This document shows, piece by piece, positions 44,109 through 55,093 of a stretch of DNA of 64,000 bases. How positions within the stretch are numbered: the stretch's first letter is position 1; each line of letters starts with the position of its first letter. Origin of the DNA: Helichrysum umbraculigerum (taxonomy: Eukaryota; Streptophyta; Magnoliopsida; Asterales; Asteraceae); NCBI GenBank assembly GCA_949592205.1, contig CATIUR010000012.1, forward strand, positions 1,239,001-1,303,000, in the 5' to 3' direction. The notes under the pieces are model-generated. The model was not told the origin of the DNA and did not search any database. It saw only the letters and a list, made by a program, of their open reading frames with translations. Made by a program: the position numbers and the translations under genes.

Positions 44109-44420
44109 TCTGAGACAAGGTGTGAAAAGAGTGAGGTTTACCTATGTATATATATAAGTATGTAACACATAGTAGCCTAGGGTGTCTAGCACAGACTTGT
44201 TTTGAGTCCCGGTTCTCTCGAGGTCAGAGTCAACTAGTGTATCCTGTTCAGCCATAACTTCCTTCAGATCTTACATCATCTTTATTTAATTGTACATAGT
44301 TGATCAAGCTATGTTAAATTAAATTCGTATGCTGTAATCCCTGAACTGGTTATACCTAATAGGGAATACTGCCTAACGGTCATAGTCTAGGCCCACTAAA
44401 TGCAACCTAGTTCACTATAA

Positions 44421-44438
44421 CCTTAGGCTCTGATACCA
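44421..44438 (-). other. Primer binding site, tRNA-iMet type (copy 2)
   Basis: Minus strand TGGTATCAGAGCCTAAGG, 3 nt inside the right LTR. Confidence 0.9.
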
Positions 44439-44441
44439 ATC

Positions 44442-46886
44442 TGTGACACCCCCAAATTTATTGATTTGCGGAAGCTCGATTTGGATGTCACTAATCAATA
44501 TACAAAGCACATAAGATATAATAAACGACCACTATATGCGTCGTTTTAAACTTGTATTAATAAAGTAAACGTTTACATCAAAATAATGTTACATTAGCTC
44601 GGTTCCTGAAATTGAGAGATTACATAGCATAATTACTTTTACAAAATATAATAATGCAATCAAATCTCTAGTTGTATGTATGCTGACTCGAGCTAATAGT
44701 CCCTGCCTGTGCAGCCAACCTACTGCTGGGTACCTGTGATAGATACTAAAATGGGTCAGCGAAAAACGCTGGTGAGCTCACAGGTTTGTATGTCAATGTA
44801 TAGTTGTAAGAACCGCAAGATTTATATTGAATTTAAAATGCAATTAAGCAAAATAAAAGTCATACAATCCATGAGCACATAGTCTGAGCTTAACTTGAGT
44901 GCTAGGTCCAATTAAGGAAACCTAACTGGTTTGCCTCCTACGAGTGTCTAATCCACACTCGTCTTTCCAAATGCTAATACATCCGTTTGACCGGTTAGTG
45001 CGTGCTAACCCGGATGAGGATTGTCAATCCCATATGATATCATATACTAACATTCACGCTAAAATATTAGAGACTATGCTATAGAGGACTTTAGATTGAT
45101 TAGCTTGAAACTCATGTAGTACTTGAAAGTTGGTACTTGCATTCTTCTTGTAAAACAAAACAGAGCAGTAATATCACACCCCTAGTTGAAAAATAGTGAA
45201 AATGGGGCCATGAAACTCACCTGAGTCTTGAAGTGTTTAATTTAATAAACTTGGAGTAATTAGCTGTGAATTGATGCCCAAGGACTTGAAACCTGAATGT
45301 GTTCACGACACTTGATTGTTATTAATTGTACCGGTATCTCGAAAGACTACCCTTGTAGTTGTTATACAACTATATATGTCCAAATTACTACGATCTTTTT
45401 GATTGTATTGTTACAAGTTACTACGACTTGTTTGATTGAATTGTTACAAGTTACAACGACTTGTTTGATTTTGAAGTATGTTTTGAAAACGCGTACGGCC
45501 CGTTGGTGGTTTAGTTGAAATAATAATCTCGACATATCTATATTTGTTTGAAGTGTTATGCTTGAAAAACATGTTTCAATGTCCCTTAGAAGTTATATTG
45601 TTTAATCGTTTGAAGTCCCAAATATCTAACACTTAGTATGGAATTAAATGGTAAACCTGCTGTGTTTTGCGACACTATATGCGACACAAGGACACGTCAT
45701 GCGACACAACGATTGTGTCGCATAAAAGTGCGACACAATATCTATACGACACAAGGGTTGTGTCGCATAGATTCGAGATGCTGATTCAACAGCGACATAG
45801 TGCTTGTGTCGTATAGAAATATGACATAGTATGCGACATAGAGTACGACACAATATTGTGTCGCATGAATTACGACACTAAAGGTTTGGTACGACACAAG
45901 ATGCGACATAACGGGTTTTATGCGACATAACAGGCAAAATACGACACTACATGCGACACAAGGCTTGTGTCGCATTGAAGAACACCAGCCCAGAAAACAG
46001 CGGCTGTCGAGATTTTTCCGGCCAAAACTCAAATCAAACTCATTTTTAGGCTATAAAACCTTGTTATCTTCCTAGTATTGGACATATGTAAGTTGTGCAA
46101 ACATCAAAACATCAAAATATTACATCAAAATGAACAAATCTAAGTTTTTAGGAATTTCCTTACAAATGCAAATCGAAGGAGATGGAGTCCGAAAATGATG
46201 TTGATGCTTTTGTAAATCTTGTTCCCCTTGTAGTGGTGATTCCGAAAATGTGATTTTTGTTGTCTGTTTTGCAAGATCCGAAAATTGATGATTTTTGGTT
46301 GAGAGGTTTTGGTGTATGTGTGTGTTTTGTTGAAATGGAAATGAAAGAAAGAGGGGAGGAGAGGTGGGGTGTAGGTGAAAGCCTCACCTCGCAGTCTCCG
46401 TCCCTTGCGGTGTTCGTTTTCCTGATTGTTTAAACGTTAAATATTTATTTTATAAATTTAATTTTTCGTTTAAATTTACAAATCATTATAAAATATTTTA
46501 TTGTAATATTTTACCAAGTATCTATTTATGGTATATAAAAATGAAATTCGTTCTATTTGTTTGCGCGTTTGTATTTTTATTGTACGCATGTTATTTATAC
46601 AATAAGAATTGACTACGAAATATCACAATAAATAATATTCTGAATAAAATTGAGTTATTAATATTTGTATTACTTAATAAAATTGTTCACCGACGTCCGT
46701 ATTTATTGTATCGAAATTCATTTGATTTGAAACTCGTACGATTTAAACAAACCGCATAATTGTGTAGATATATATTCAACAATATATATAATAATTGATA
46801 CATTAATTAGCTTAACACAGAACTAATTACATGTATTAAAACTTGATTAGGCACTAAATTCTAGTCCTAAATTGACGGGTGTCACA
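44442..46886 (-). repeat. Right (5'-most) LTR of the tandem element (2445 bp)
   Basis: Ends in GGGTGTCACA at 46886, followed by the target duplication GATTG. Close to the middle LTR, with private changes such as TCCCTTGCGG near 46404 and CTAGTCC near 46861. Confidence 0.92.
45668..45976 (-). repeat. Hairpin array in the right LTR
   Basis: Essentially identical to the array in the middle LTR. Confidence 0.82.
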
Positions 46887-47605
46887 GATTGGCATGCTGA
46901 AGGCTCGAGTGCAAGAGCTGGAAGGGGTGGTGGGACCGGCCAATGAAGCAAGAATGAAAGCTGAGGCCGAGGTCCAGAGGGAGAGGGCTTTGCGGGTGGA
47001 GGCGGAGTCAGCGCTCGTACCGCTGCAGGATCGGGTGCGGGATGCAGAGTCGGAGAGCGCTGCGCTTGTTGAGAAAGATAGGCAGCTCCAGAGCAGGTAA
47101 AATAAAAGTTTTTTGTACTTAGAAATATATACGATGCTTATTTGTTAAGCTTGCGTGCAGGTTTGAGGACCTGGCTGCGGACTTGGCCGCCACCAAGAAG
47201 GATGTGACGGAGCTGGAGGCCGCCTGCGATCTCCATATCAAAGATTATAATGATTTGGAAATCCAGAAGACGGAGTTAGCAGGTGACCTGGAGCAACTCC
47301 GGAAGGGCATTCCTGGCTTGGTTAAGCTGGCCTTGGCATCGGACGATGTAACGACTCCGTTCAAGGAGTTTGTAGCTGCTGTCCAGGAAGTGGAGGTGCT
47401 GCAAACGTTCAACCTCATTGCGGAGCACGTTCCTGAGCTCCCAGCTCCACTTCCTGATGCCATTTCGTCCAAAGTAAACCCGGACTGCTTTGCGCGGGCG
47501 CAGCGGGTGGGTGATGCGCTGAAGACAGTCTCCATCCCGTTCATAGAAAGAATAGGTAGTGAGGAGGAGTTGTCTGTTGATGATATTTTGGGGATGTGGC
47601 CATAG
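46887..47605 (+). pseudogene. Additional ORF of the Tat element, 3' part (coiled-coil C-terminus)
   Basis: Continuation of the interrupted extra ORF. 46887-46891 is the duplicated GATTG; coding resumes as ...EEEIG|MLKARVQELEG. Exons 46892-47096 and 47161-47605, GT-AG intron of 64 bp (donor AGCAG/GTAAAA, acceptor GCGTGCAG). The protein is a long Glu/Ala/Arg-rich coiled coil (VQELEGVVGPANEARMKAEA, later ELEAACDLHIKDYNDLE), ending DDILGMWP. It is convergent with gag-pol, whose stop lies at 48121. Confidence 0.75.
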
Positions 47606-48120
47606 ATTGATAGGTTTGTGTAAGGCCGGCATTCCCATTTGTGTAAATACATGATTTTAATGCAACGTTAGTTTTGTAGTTGCACGTGTTTGAACTAGTT
47701 CTGAGTGCGTTTAATATTTGTTGTCATGACTTAGTAGATTTCTAGACTACTTTATGAGTTGGTGTATGGCGGAGGCGTACCTCGGCTCGACCAATTTGTT
47801 CCGGTTGCACCCCGGCGATGAGCACGAGCTCGAGGGGACCTCTGCCTTCAGGAAGCTAGAAGGCATTCCCTTATGGGGGCAGGCTCGCAACGCCTCCGGG
47901 CTTAACTGACTGCAGCATTCATAGGCCGGAGTCGTGGCGACGACGCCTGAGAACGACATTTTTTTTTTTTTTTTTTTTGCAATGTTATGTACAGTGTATT
48001 GTGCAAAAGTACCGGACTTGTAAAACAGAAGAATAATATGCAATCAGAAACTTTTTATTGATAAGGATAGATGCTGCGAAGGCGGGGGATCAGTCCGGCC
48101 CGAGCTTTTACAAAGTTTGA
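47606..48120. other. Convergent spacer between the extra ORF and integrase
   Basis: No ORF of note. A run of 20 T lies at 47959-47978 (A-run on the minus strand). The likely 3' UTR of the extra ORF is here (TGTGTAAATAC near 47640). The region separates two genes transcribed towards each other. Confidence 0.5.
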
Positions 48121-49254
48121 TTACATATAACATTTCTTTAGATTTGTCGCATGCCATGTGCGCGGCACCGACTTGCCATCCGGAGTGACCAAAATGTAGG
48201 AACCGTTTGTGTTTGCTTCCATGACCCGGTACGGGCCTTCCCAACGCTGCCCAAGTTTTCCTGTGTTCTCAGATTTGCTGGCCTCATTGTTGCGCCAGAC
48301 TAGGTCTCCGACCCGAAAGGACAATGGGCGAACGCGCTTGTTATAGTAGCGAGCCATTTTCTGCTTGTTCACGGCTTGGCGAATGGCTGCCATTTCCCGG
48401 CGCTCCTGTAGCATGTGGGCGTTCTGCTGTTGGTCTTTCAGGCTTCCATCCTCGGTGAAGTTAATGATTCTTTCACTGGGAACGCTGATCTCGGCTGGTA
48501 TGACCGCCTCGCAGCCGTAGACGAGGCTAAAGGGGGTCTCGCCGGTGCTTTCTTTGGGAGTAGTGCGGTGAGCCCATAGCACGTTGGGAAGTTCATCCAC
48601 CTAACCGGTACGACTCTCGCCGAGCCTAGCTTTGATACCGGCTATCAGATCTCTGTTTGTGACTTCAACTTGGCCGTTGGTCTATGGGTGGTATACCGAG
48701 GTCAGTGTTTGTTTCACATTGAGTCCCTCGCACCATGCCTTGAATGGGTTCTGCGCAAACTGTTTTCCGTTGTCAGTGATGACTTCGTGTGGTATGCCGA
48801 ACCCACACACGATGTTGTCCCATACAAAGTTGCGAACCTGTTTACCACTGATTTGGCGCAACGGCTTGGCTTCAACCCACTTTGTGAAGTAATCAATAGC
48901 CATGATCAAGAACATCACGTTTCCAGGCCCCGGTGGGAAGGGTCCCACTATGTCAATGCCCCACTTGAAGAAAAGCCATGCCGATGAAATGGGGATCAGA
49001 TCATGCCTTGGTGCCCTAGCAATAGGCCCGTGAATCAGACAGGAAGTGCAGTGCTTGGTGACCTCGGCGGCATCCCTGTACGTGGATGGCCAGAAATAGC
49101 CCATGCGCATGATCTTTGCCACGACAGTCTTGTGGCCGTAGTGCAGGGCGCATGACCCTTCATGCACTTCGCGTATGACATTCTCATATTGTTTCGGGCC
49201 CAGACACCTTAAGTTCGGCCCCAGGTATAATTTCTTCATGAGTTCGCCTTTTTA
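48121..49254 (-). pseudogene. Integrase region of the Tat pol
   Basis: Zinc-binding H...H...C-x2-C (HYGHKTVVAK...HCTSCLIHG), core domain starting WGIDIVGPFP with the second Asp in VITDNGKQF, then SVYHP followed by TAG where TNGQVEV continues (48682-48684). A second stop is at 48601-48603 (RTG-stop-VDELPN). The C-terminus RVGDLVWR...GQRWEGPYRVME is the usual GPY/F region. A third stop, TAA 49252-49254, separates it from the RNase H region. All pieces stay in one frame. Confidence 0.88.
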
Positions 49255-49883
49255 AATAAAAAACATTGGCGCTTTCATTCGAATTTTCCTCGCCTCGATC
49301 GGGTCCTGTGGAAGGACGCCGGACCAGATGTAGGAAATGATCGGGGTCATCCAGTTATCCCCTACTTCTTCAACCTGGGAAACTGAGCTGGTTGGGTCGA
49401 TTGATTTATGTTCCAGGACCTCCACCAGAACTTTCTTGGTGAGGTGGGCAAAGGTAAGCGATGCCAGCTTGCTAAAAGCGTCGGCTTTTTTGTTCTTGTT
49501 TCTTGGGACCTGCTCAATTTCAAACGTTCTGAATTGCTTCACCGCCTCCTGTACGAGTACCAGGTACTGCTTCATCGTCGAGTCTTTTGCCTCGAATGTA
49601 CCGTTGAACTGGTTGGCCACCAGCTGAGAGTCAACATACGCCCTGAGGTCCTTGATGTCCATTTCAACTGCAACCCGGATACCGGACAGCAACGCTTCAT
49701 ACTCGGCCTCATTGTTGGAGGCGGGGAAGCCAAAACGGAGAGCGTAAGTGTGCTCTTCCCCGTCAGGACTGATGAGTATGAGTCCGGCACCGGCGCCTTC
49801 TGAGCTTGAGGCCCCATCAGTAAACAATTCCCATGTGGCTATCTTTTCACGGCTAGGGGTGGTCGAGGTGCACCTAGCCTCTA
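49255..49883 (-). pseudogene. Archaeal-type second RNase H (aRH) of the Tat pol
   Basis: Second RNase H domain diagnostic of the Tat lineage: LFTDGASSSEGAGAGLIL with catalytic Asp, NNEAEYEALLSGI with catalytic Glu, and YVDSQLVANQFNG with the next Asp. It continues through VPRNKNKKADAFSKLAS; the usual final Asp position reads as KADAFSKLA. The frame is one base off the preceding RNase H because of a 16-G run (49884-49899 on the minus strand). Confidence 0.88.
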
Positions 49884-50585
49884 CCCCCCCCCCCCCCCCG
49901 GAAGCTCGGCAAGGAAATCAGCCATCACTTGACCCTTGACCGCGCTTCGGGGGCAAAACGTGATTTCGTGCTCGCCCAATTCAATTGCCCATTTGGCTAG
50001 CCGGCCCGAGATTTCCGGCTTTGAGAGCACTTGTTTGATTGGCTGGTCTGTGAGGACCGTGACCGGGTGACCATGAAAATATCGGCGCAGGCGCCGTGCT
50101 GAGTGTACCAATGCGAGTACAAGTTTCTCAATTGGTGAGTAGTTCAGCTCTCCTGGCTGTAGGGCGCGGCTAACAAAGTATACTGGCATCTGTGTTTTAT
50201 CACGCATAGCTTTTAGTACGGAGCTTACATCGCACTGAGATGCTGCCAAGTATAGCGTAAGCGTTTCGCCAGGAATAGGGGCTGTAAGAGTTGGTAATTC
50301 TGTCAAGAACGTCTTCATGTCCTGGAACGCTTGCTCAGCCTCCGGCGTCCAGGAGAAATCCTTTTTGTTAATGCAACCTTTGAGCGTGTCAAAGAACGGC
50401 AGTGAGCGTTCAGCAGCTTTGGAGAGGAAACGAGCCAAGGTCGCTAACTTTCCATTAAGGCTCTGCACGTCTTTTTTGTTTTGTGGGGATACCATGTCGG
50501 CGATCGCCTGAATTTTCTTTGGATTTGCCTTAATGCCTCTCGGGGTCACCATGTGTCCGAGGAATTTGCCTTCCTCCATGCCAAA
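49884..50585 (-). pseudogene. Connection and first RNase H of the Tat pol
   Basis: FLGHMVTPRGIKANPKKIQA (RT connection), FSWTPEAEQAFQDMKTFL, then a degenerate retroviral-type RNase H (LTLYLAASQCDVSSVL, YFVSRALQ, VLTDQPIKQVL). It ends at a G16 homopolymer where the frame is lost. Confidence 0.88.
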
Positions 50586-53495
50586 CTAACACTTGGCCGG
50601 GTTGAGCTTTATATTGATCTTCCGCAACAAGGTGAATGTTTCTTGAATATCCGTGAGTAACTGGGACTCGATGTTGCTTTTGATGACGATGTCGTCAACG
50701 TATGCCTCTAAGTTGCGCCCAATTTGTGTTTTAAATGCGCCGTCGACGACGCGCTGGTATGTGGCACCTGCATTCTTGAGACCGAAAGGCATTTTGGTGT
50801 AGCAGAAAATGCCTTGGTCCGTATGGAATGCTGTTTTTTCTTCGTCGTCCTCGGCCATCAGTATCTGGTGGTATCCCTTGTAGGCATCCAAGAAACATTT
50901 GAACCTAAACCCGGAAAAGGACTCAACCTTCCGGTCGATCTCAGAGAGTGGGTAGTTGTCTTTTGGGCATGCCTTGTTGATGTCCTTAAAATCGACGCAC
51001 ATCCGCCACGAGCCGTCAGACTTTTTAACAAGGACGGGGTTCGCAACCCATGTCTGATACTGGACCTCGCGCATGATGCCGGCGTGAACCAACCTGTTGA
51101 CCTCTTCACAAATAAAACGACTCCGGTCAGGGGCCATACCCCTCTTCTTCTGTCTGACCGGAGTTATGTTATTGTTGACGTTTAGCCTGTGTTCAGCAAT
51201 CGACCGCAGCACGCCGGTCATTTCGGAGTCTTGCCAAGCGAAGACATCAGTGTTGCTTGCTAGAATTTCACAAAGTCTGAGCCGTGTTGGCGGACTCAAA
51301 GCAAGGCCAACCCTGACTTTCTGTGCTGGGAACCTGGGATTAACAGCCACTAGCTCATCGCTAGTCATGGTGAACGGGCCAGGAGCTGCCTTTGATACCT
51401 GAGCACATATAGGTATAGCGGTGCCTGTTGTTTGCAAAGTGGCAACGCCTGCCGGAGTTGGGAATTTCATTAACCCATGGACAGTTGAGGTGATGGCTCC
51501 AAATTTATGGAGAGCGGTGCGACCTAGGAGTACGTTAAATCTGGACGGTGCACGCAAGATGACAAATTCCAGTTCAGTGGTCCGACAGTACGGATATTCG
51601 CCCAATGTGACATCCAAGACAAGCCTGCCAATTGGCCATTTAGTGTCGTTGGCATAGCTGGACAGCGGGGACAGGGGTTCCTGCAACCTTCCCTGTATGG
51701 GCTGTGGCAACTGTAGGAAGCAGTGTTCATACATGACTTCGACGGCGCTGCCTGTATCAGTGTACACCCTGGAAACCTGGCAGTTTTCGATACGCGCCAA
51801 GATGACAACAGGCTCCGGGAGGACGGAACTCCGTAGAGGTGGGAATGATATGGGTTTCAGCTGCCAGTCTTGTAATGTTTCTGCCTTCCGTTTCAAGCTT
51901 GGCCGCGTAGCCTGAATCATGTGGATGACGGCATCCGGAGGATCACGGGGATCGTCCTTCCGCTGCCAACCGTAAGTTTTAGTGCCGTCTGCTTTCTTGA
52001 ACTTCTTTCCGGGCAGCAAATGGTTAAGCTTGCCGGCCTGGATGGCTGCCTTGATCTCCTTTTTCAACTGTCTACAATCATCGGTATCGTGCCCGTATTC
52101 CTCATGAAAATCACAGTACTTCCCATTTTTGGGGACGTCACGATGTTCCATTGGAGGTGGAGGGTTAAACGCACTTCGGGCCGCCGTCTCGGTGAGCATT
52201 ATTTCCTTTGGTGACTTGGTGAGCGAAGTCAGCAGAGAATTCTTGTCGTATGGCTGGCGACGGGTCGCCTCGCGATTATCACCACGGCGGGAATCATGCC
52301 GTGTGTCGCGACGGAAATCCCGTCTCTGGTTGTCGCGCCGGCCGGATCCGGATCCACCCTCATGATGGCGGGCCTGAGGGCGGTCATGCTCGATCCGGTG
52401 CGAGTCCCGGCCCGGCGTGGTGTACAGATCTTTGTCTTCTCCGGAACGTAAGTAGTCCCGAGCCATAGCGATGGCCTCGGAATACACTGTTGGTAACTTC
52501 CTCTTTAACCGATAGTACAGTGTGGGATACCTTTCCTTGATGATGCCGTAGATGACACCGGCAATTTGTTGACTTGGGTGCAGATCGCTGATCTTCTGAC
52601 ACTCCGTTGTGAAACGGGTAATGAAATCACTAAGTGTCTCGCGGCTACCCTGTTTGATCTCGAAGACGTCGAGATAGGTGAGCGTGTGCTGCTTCAGATT
52701 GTGGCATTGTTGTAAGAATTTGAACCTGAGATCGGCGTAGCTAGCCACGCTACCAGCCGGTAGTTTCTCAAACCAACCGCGGGCGTTGCCCTGCAGCACC
52801 TGAGGGAACATGTGGCAAGCCACAGCGTCCTCCCAATGTTCTGTTTTTATGGCACCCTCAAACCGCTGTAGGAAGCCTTCGGGGTCTGAGTCGCCCGAAT
52901 AGGTGCCGATTGTCAACGGAATAGTAAGCTTCGCAGGTTACGGATGGTTTGCGATTTTTGCATGGAACCTAGCCGTGGTGGTGGAGACGGGCACCGGCTT
53001 CTTCACCTTCTCACCCTGAATGGTGGAATAAAAATTTGCTATTAAGTTATCTGTTGCCGACTCATCAGAGTATGTCGGCATAGCGCCCGGTGGAGCGGCG
53101 CTAAGGATCAGATCGGCCAGCATTTTACGGCTAGCAGCCTTGTCCATCCCACCTTGGTGCGGCGGTGGTGGTGGCACATTCCGACGCGACGGAGACAGCG
53201 GCGGATGCCGTGGTTCAGGTGCCACAACGAAACCCATTTCTGCCAACATGCGTTGGGCTTCAACATTGGAGATGGACTTGGGCGTTGAAGATGTGTTTTG
53301 TGGTGTACATTCCGGCGGTGGCCTGTTATCAGAGTCAGCGTCATTCTGATTGAAGACCAACTGCCGTGGATCAATCCTGTTGCCAACCGTCGTGCGAACG
53401 ATGGTGGTCGGGGGGGATTGATCGGAGAAAGGTGGTGGTGGTGGTTGGTCGGGAGTAGCACCGTCACCACCATCAGTAGGCTCAGTGTTAACCAT
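50586..53495 (-). pseudogene. Gag, protease and RT of the Tat element
   Basis: Start ATG 53495 (MVNTEPTDGG). The N-terminal ~185 residues are Pro-rich, followed by TAA 52938-52940 where the frame would otherwise continue PAKLTIPLTIGTYSGDSDP. The Gag domain follows (FLQRFEGAIKTEHWEDAVAC and GWFEKLP), then an Arg/Asp-rich linker, a zinc-knuckle-like CDFHEEYGHDTDDC, and a protease with YTDTGSAVEVMY. RT has WRMCVDFKDINKACPKDNYP and the active site YVDDIVIKS. It stops at TAG 50586-50588 just after LNPAKC. Confidence 0.9.
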
Positions 53496-53554
53496 TGTAT
53501 CGGAAAGTTTTCCGGCGTACGGATGGTTAAAAAGTGGTCGTTTTCTGGTAAATC

Positions 53555-53573
53555 AACCGTGGATGACGCCAAT
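53555..53573 (-). other. Putative primer binding site of the Tat element
   Basis: Minus strand, directly inside the 5' LTR: ATTGGCGTCATCCACGG. TGG-initial sequences here normally pair with a tRNA 3' end; I cannot assign which tRNA. Confidence 0.5.
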
Positions 53574-54371
53574 TGTTCAGGCATAAAAATGCCTAAGTAC
53601 AATGATGATGACGATGATGTATGAGGAATTAAGCTTGTCACATTCCGATTAACGTGCAAACCCAGCGTCGAGACTAAGTCAATCGAGGGTGGTGAAAGCC
53701 TAATTCTTTGAGAGCAATTCGTGAGGAATAACTCTGTGGATTTATGAGGTGTTAGCCTGAAATGAAAGCATAACACTGGTATTTATACCCAAACCCTAAG
53801 CTGACGTGGAGGGGTTGGTCGTGGGGGAGCACGACACTTCCTGCGTGGATCGCTGACGTGGAAGCTCGGTCGTGGGGGAGCACGACACTTCCTGCGTGGA
53901 TCGCTGACGTGGAAGTTCGGTCGTGGGCGAAGATGACATTTACTGTGTGCCGGCTGACGTTGACCAATCAGATGCCCCGACCAGGTTAATGGCCAGGCCA
54001 TGCTAGTCGTACCTGAATATAACGGTTGCAGATTGTACTTCTGTCAGAGAATGTCGGGCTTGCTTTGTCATCTTGCAGCCGTTCCTTCATTATGTTGATA
54101 GAGTGGCTAGTGCTACGGTCCGGCACGGAACGTATCCGAGTTCACGTCCTGACCTGGGTATTAGTGTCCGAGATGAGAGCTAAAAGAGTTGGGTTCAGAT
54201 GTTATCCGGGTCTATGTTCGGCACGGATCCGGGGTCGTGATACCTAGTGCGGTCTGTCGTCCATACCGAAAGTTAGTAGAGCTGTCAGCGGATATTATCC
54301 GAGCTCAGGCCCGGTCCGGAACCGAGCCGCCCTATGTGGTGTAAGCTGAGATCAGATGGCGTACATCATTA
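53574..54371 (-). repeat. 5' LTR of the Tat element (798 bp)
   Basis: Pair of 24966-25760, near-identical, with the same ~52-bp tandem unit at about 53817-53970 (GCTGACGTGG cores). Terminal hairpin reads AGGCAT-AAAA-ATGCCT here against AGGCGT-AAAA-ACGCCT in the 3' LTR. Ends in CATCATTA next to GTGAT. Confidence 0.9.
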
Positions 54372-54843
54372 GTGATCGTTTAACTTATTCATCACTCTAT
54401 TAGTCTATCATCAATAAGAATCAACCAGAAAGTTAAAACACCAAAAGGCAAATTATTTAGATGTGCTAAAATATAATAGGCTTTAAATAGAAATATAATA
54501 AAGTAGAGGGACTAAAAACATAAATATGAAAATAAAATGTTGAAAAAGAATTCTTTTGGAAGATTGAAAGTGTGCAACCGTTATTTTTATGCAGGATACG
54601 GTTATTTCTAAACTTGTAATAAAAGTCAAAGCTTATACATAGCCGGGGCTATATATAGCAAAATTCTTTATTTAAAGGTTGAATAATTGAATTAAATAAA
54701 AGAAGAAACACACGGTACAAAAAATAAAAGACGGGCTCCGAAAAAGAGCCTAAACAGCTAAAAAGAAACAAAGAAAAAGAAATCAAGACTAGAAACAAAA
54801 GCCTTGCTACATCAACAAGAGATCTTTCGAGTTGTCGAAAAGA

Positions 54844-55090
54844 TCATGCGGGTTTAAAATCCACCCCATCTCTATTTACCCGAACTTTTGAACGTCTAAC
54901 ACCTATCCAAAGAGTTGATAATTGTTGAATTGCTGAAAATTGATCTTCATGCTTAGCAGCTTGAATTCTCTCAACCGAAGCAAGAACTATATGATTTTGC
55001 CAACTCCAAACCTTCCAAATGGTCACTAAACAAACTCCACCGATCAAAAATTCTTTATGTGGAAAGATCAAATATTTATTGGTCTCATAT
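54844..55090 (-). pseudogene. Possible LINE ORF2 C-terminal remnant
   Basis: The reading frame gives LVTIWKVWSWQNHIVLASVE, then SAIQQLSTLWIGVRRSK. It resembles the Trp-rich segment at the C-terminus of plant LINE reverse transcriptases (I-W-x-x-W-x-x-R-N ... L-W-I). The match is weak and no upstream RT is visible. Confidence 0.35.
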
Positions 55091-55093
55091 GTA

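Larger units (their letters stand above)
28234..46886 (-). mobile_element. Tandem Tekay-type retrotransposon, LTR-internal-LTR-internal-LTR, nested in the Tat element
   Basis: 18,653-bp insertion bounded by TGTGACACCC...GGGTGTCACA ends and a perfect 5-bp duplication GATTG (28229-28233, 46887-46891). It contains three LTRs (28234-30682, 36388-38832, 44442-46886) and two internal regions (30683-36387, 38833-44441) in the same orientation. The duplication lies only at the outer ends and the middle LTR is shared, so this is one insertion event followed by tandem duplication, most simply unequal crossing-over between LTRs. The two internal regions differ by one 98-bp duplication, a 2-nt deletion and scattered substitutions. 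Confidence 0.93.
24966..54371 (-). mobile_element. Ty3/gypsy Tat/Retand-type retrotransposon with antisense extra ORF, interrupted by a nested insertion
   Basis: Complete minus-strand element: 5' LTR 53574-54371, primer site, gag, protease, RT, RNase H, archaeal-type RNase H, integrase, antisense spliced extra ORF, polypurine tract, 3' LTR 24966-25760. Flanked by a perfect 5-bp duplication GTGAT (24961-24965, 54372-54376). Without the nested 18.65 kb it is about 10.75 kb. The second RNase H and an antisense extra ORF downstream of pol are known traits of the Tat lineage (Ogre/Retand). Gag-pol has five in-frame stops and one frameshift, so it is not autonomous now. Confidence 0.92.

Noticed and set aside
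28234..46886. Two independent insertions of the same retrotransposon
   Set aside because: Middle LTR is shared, no target duplication surrounds it, and GATTG is found only at the outer ends.
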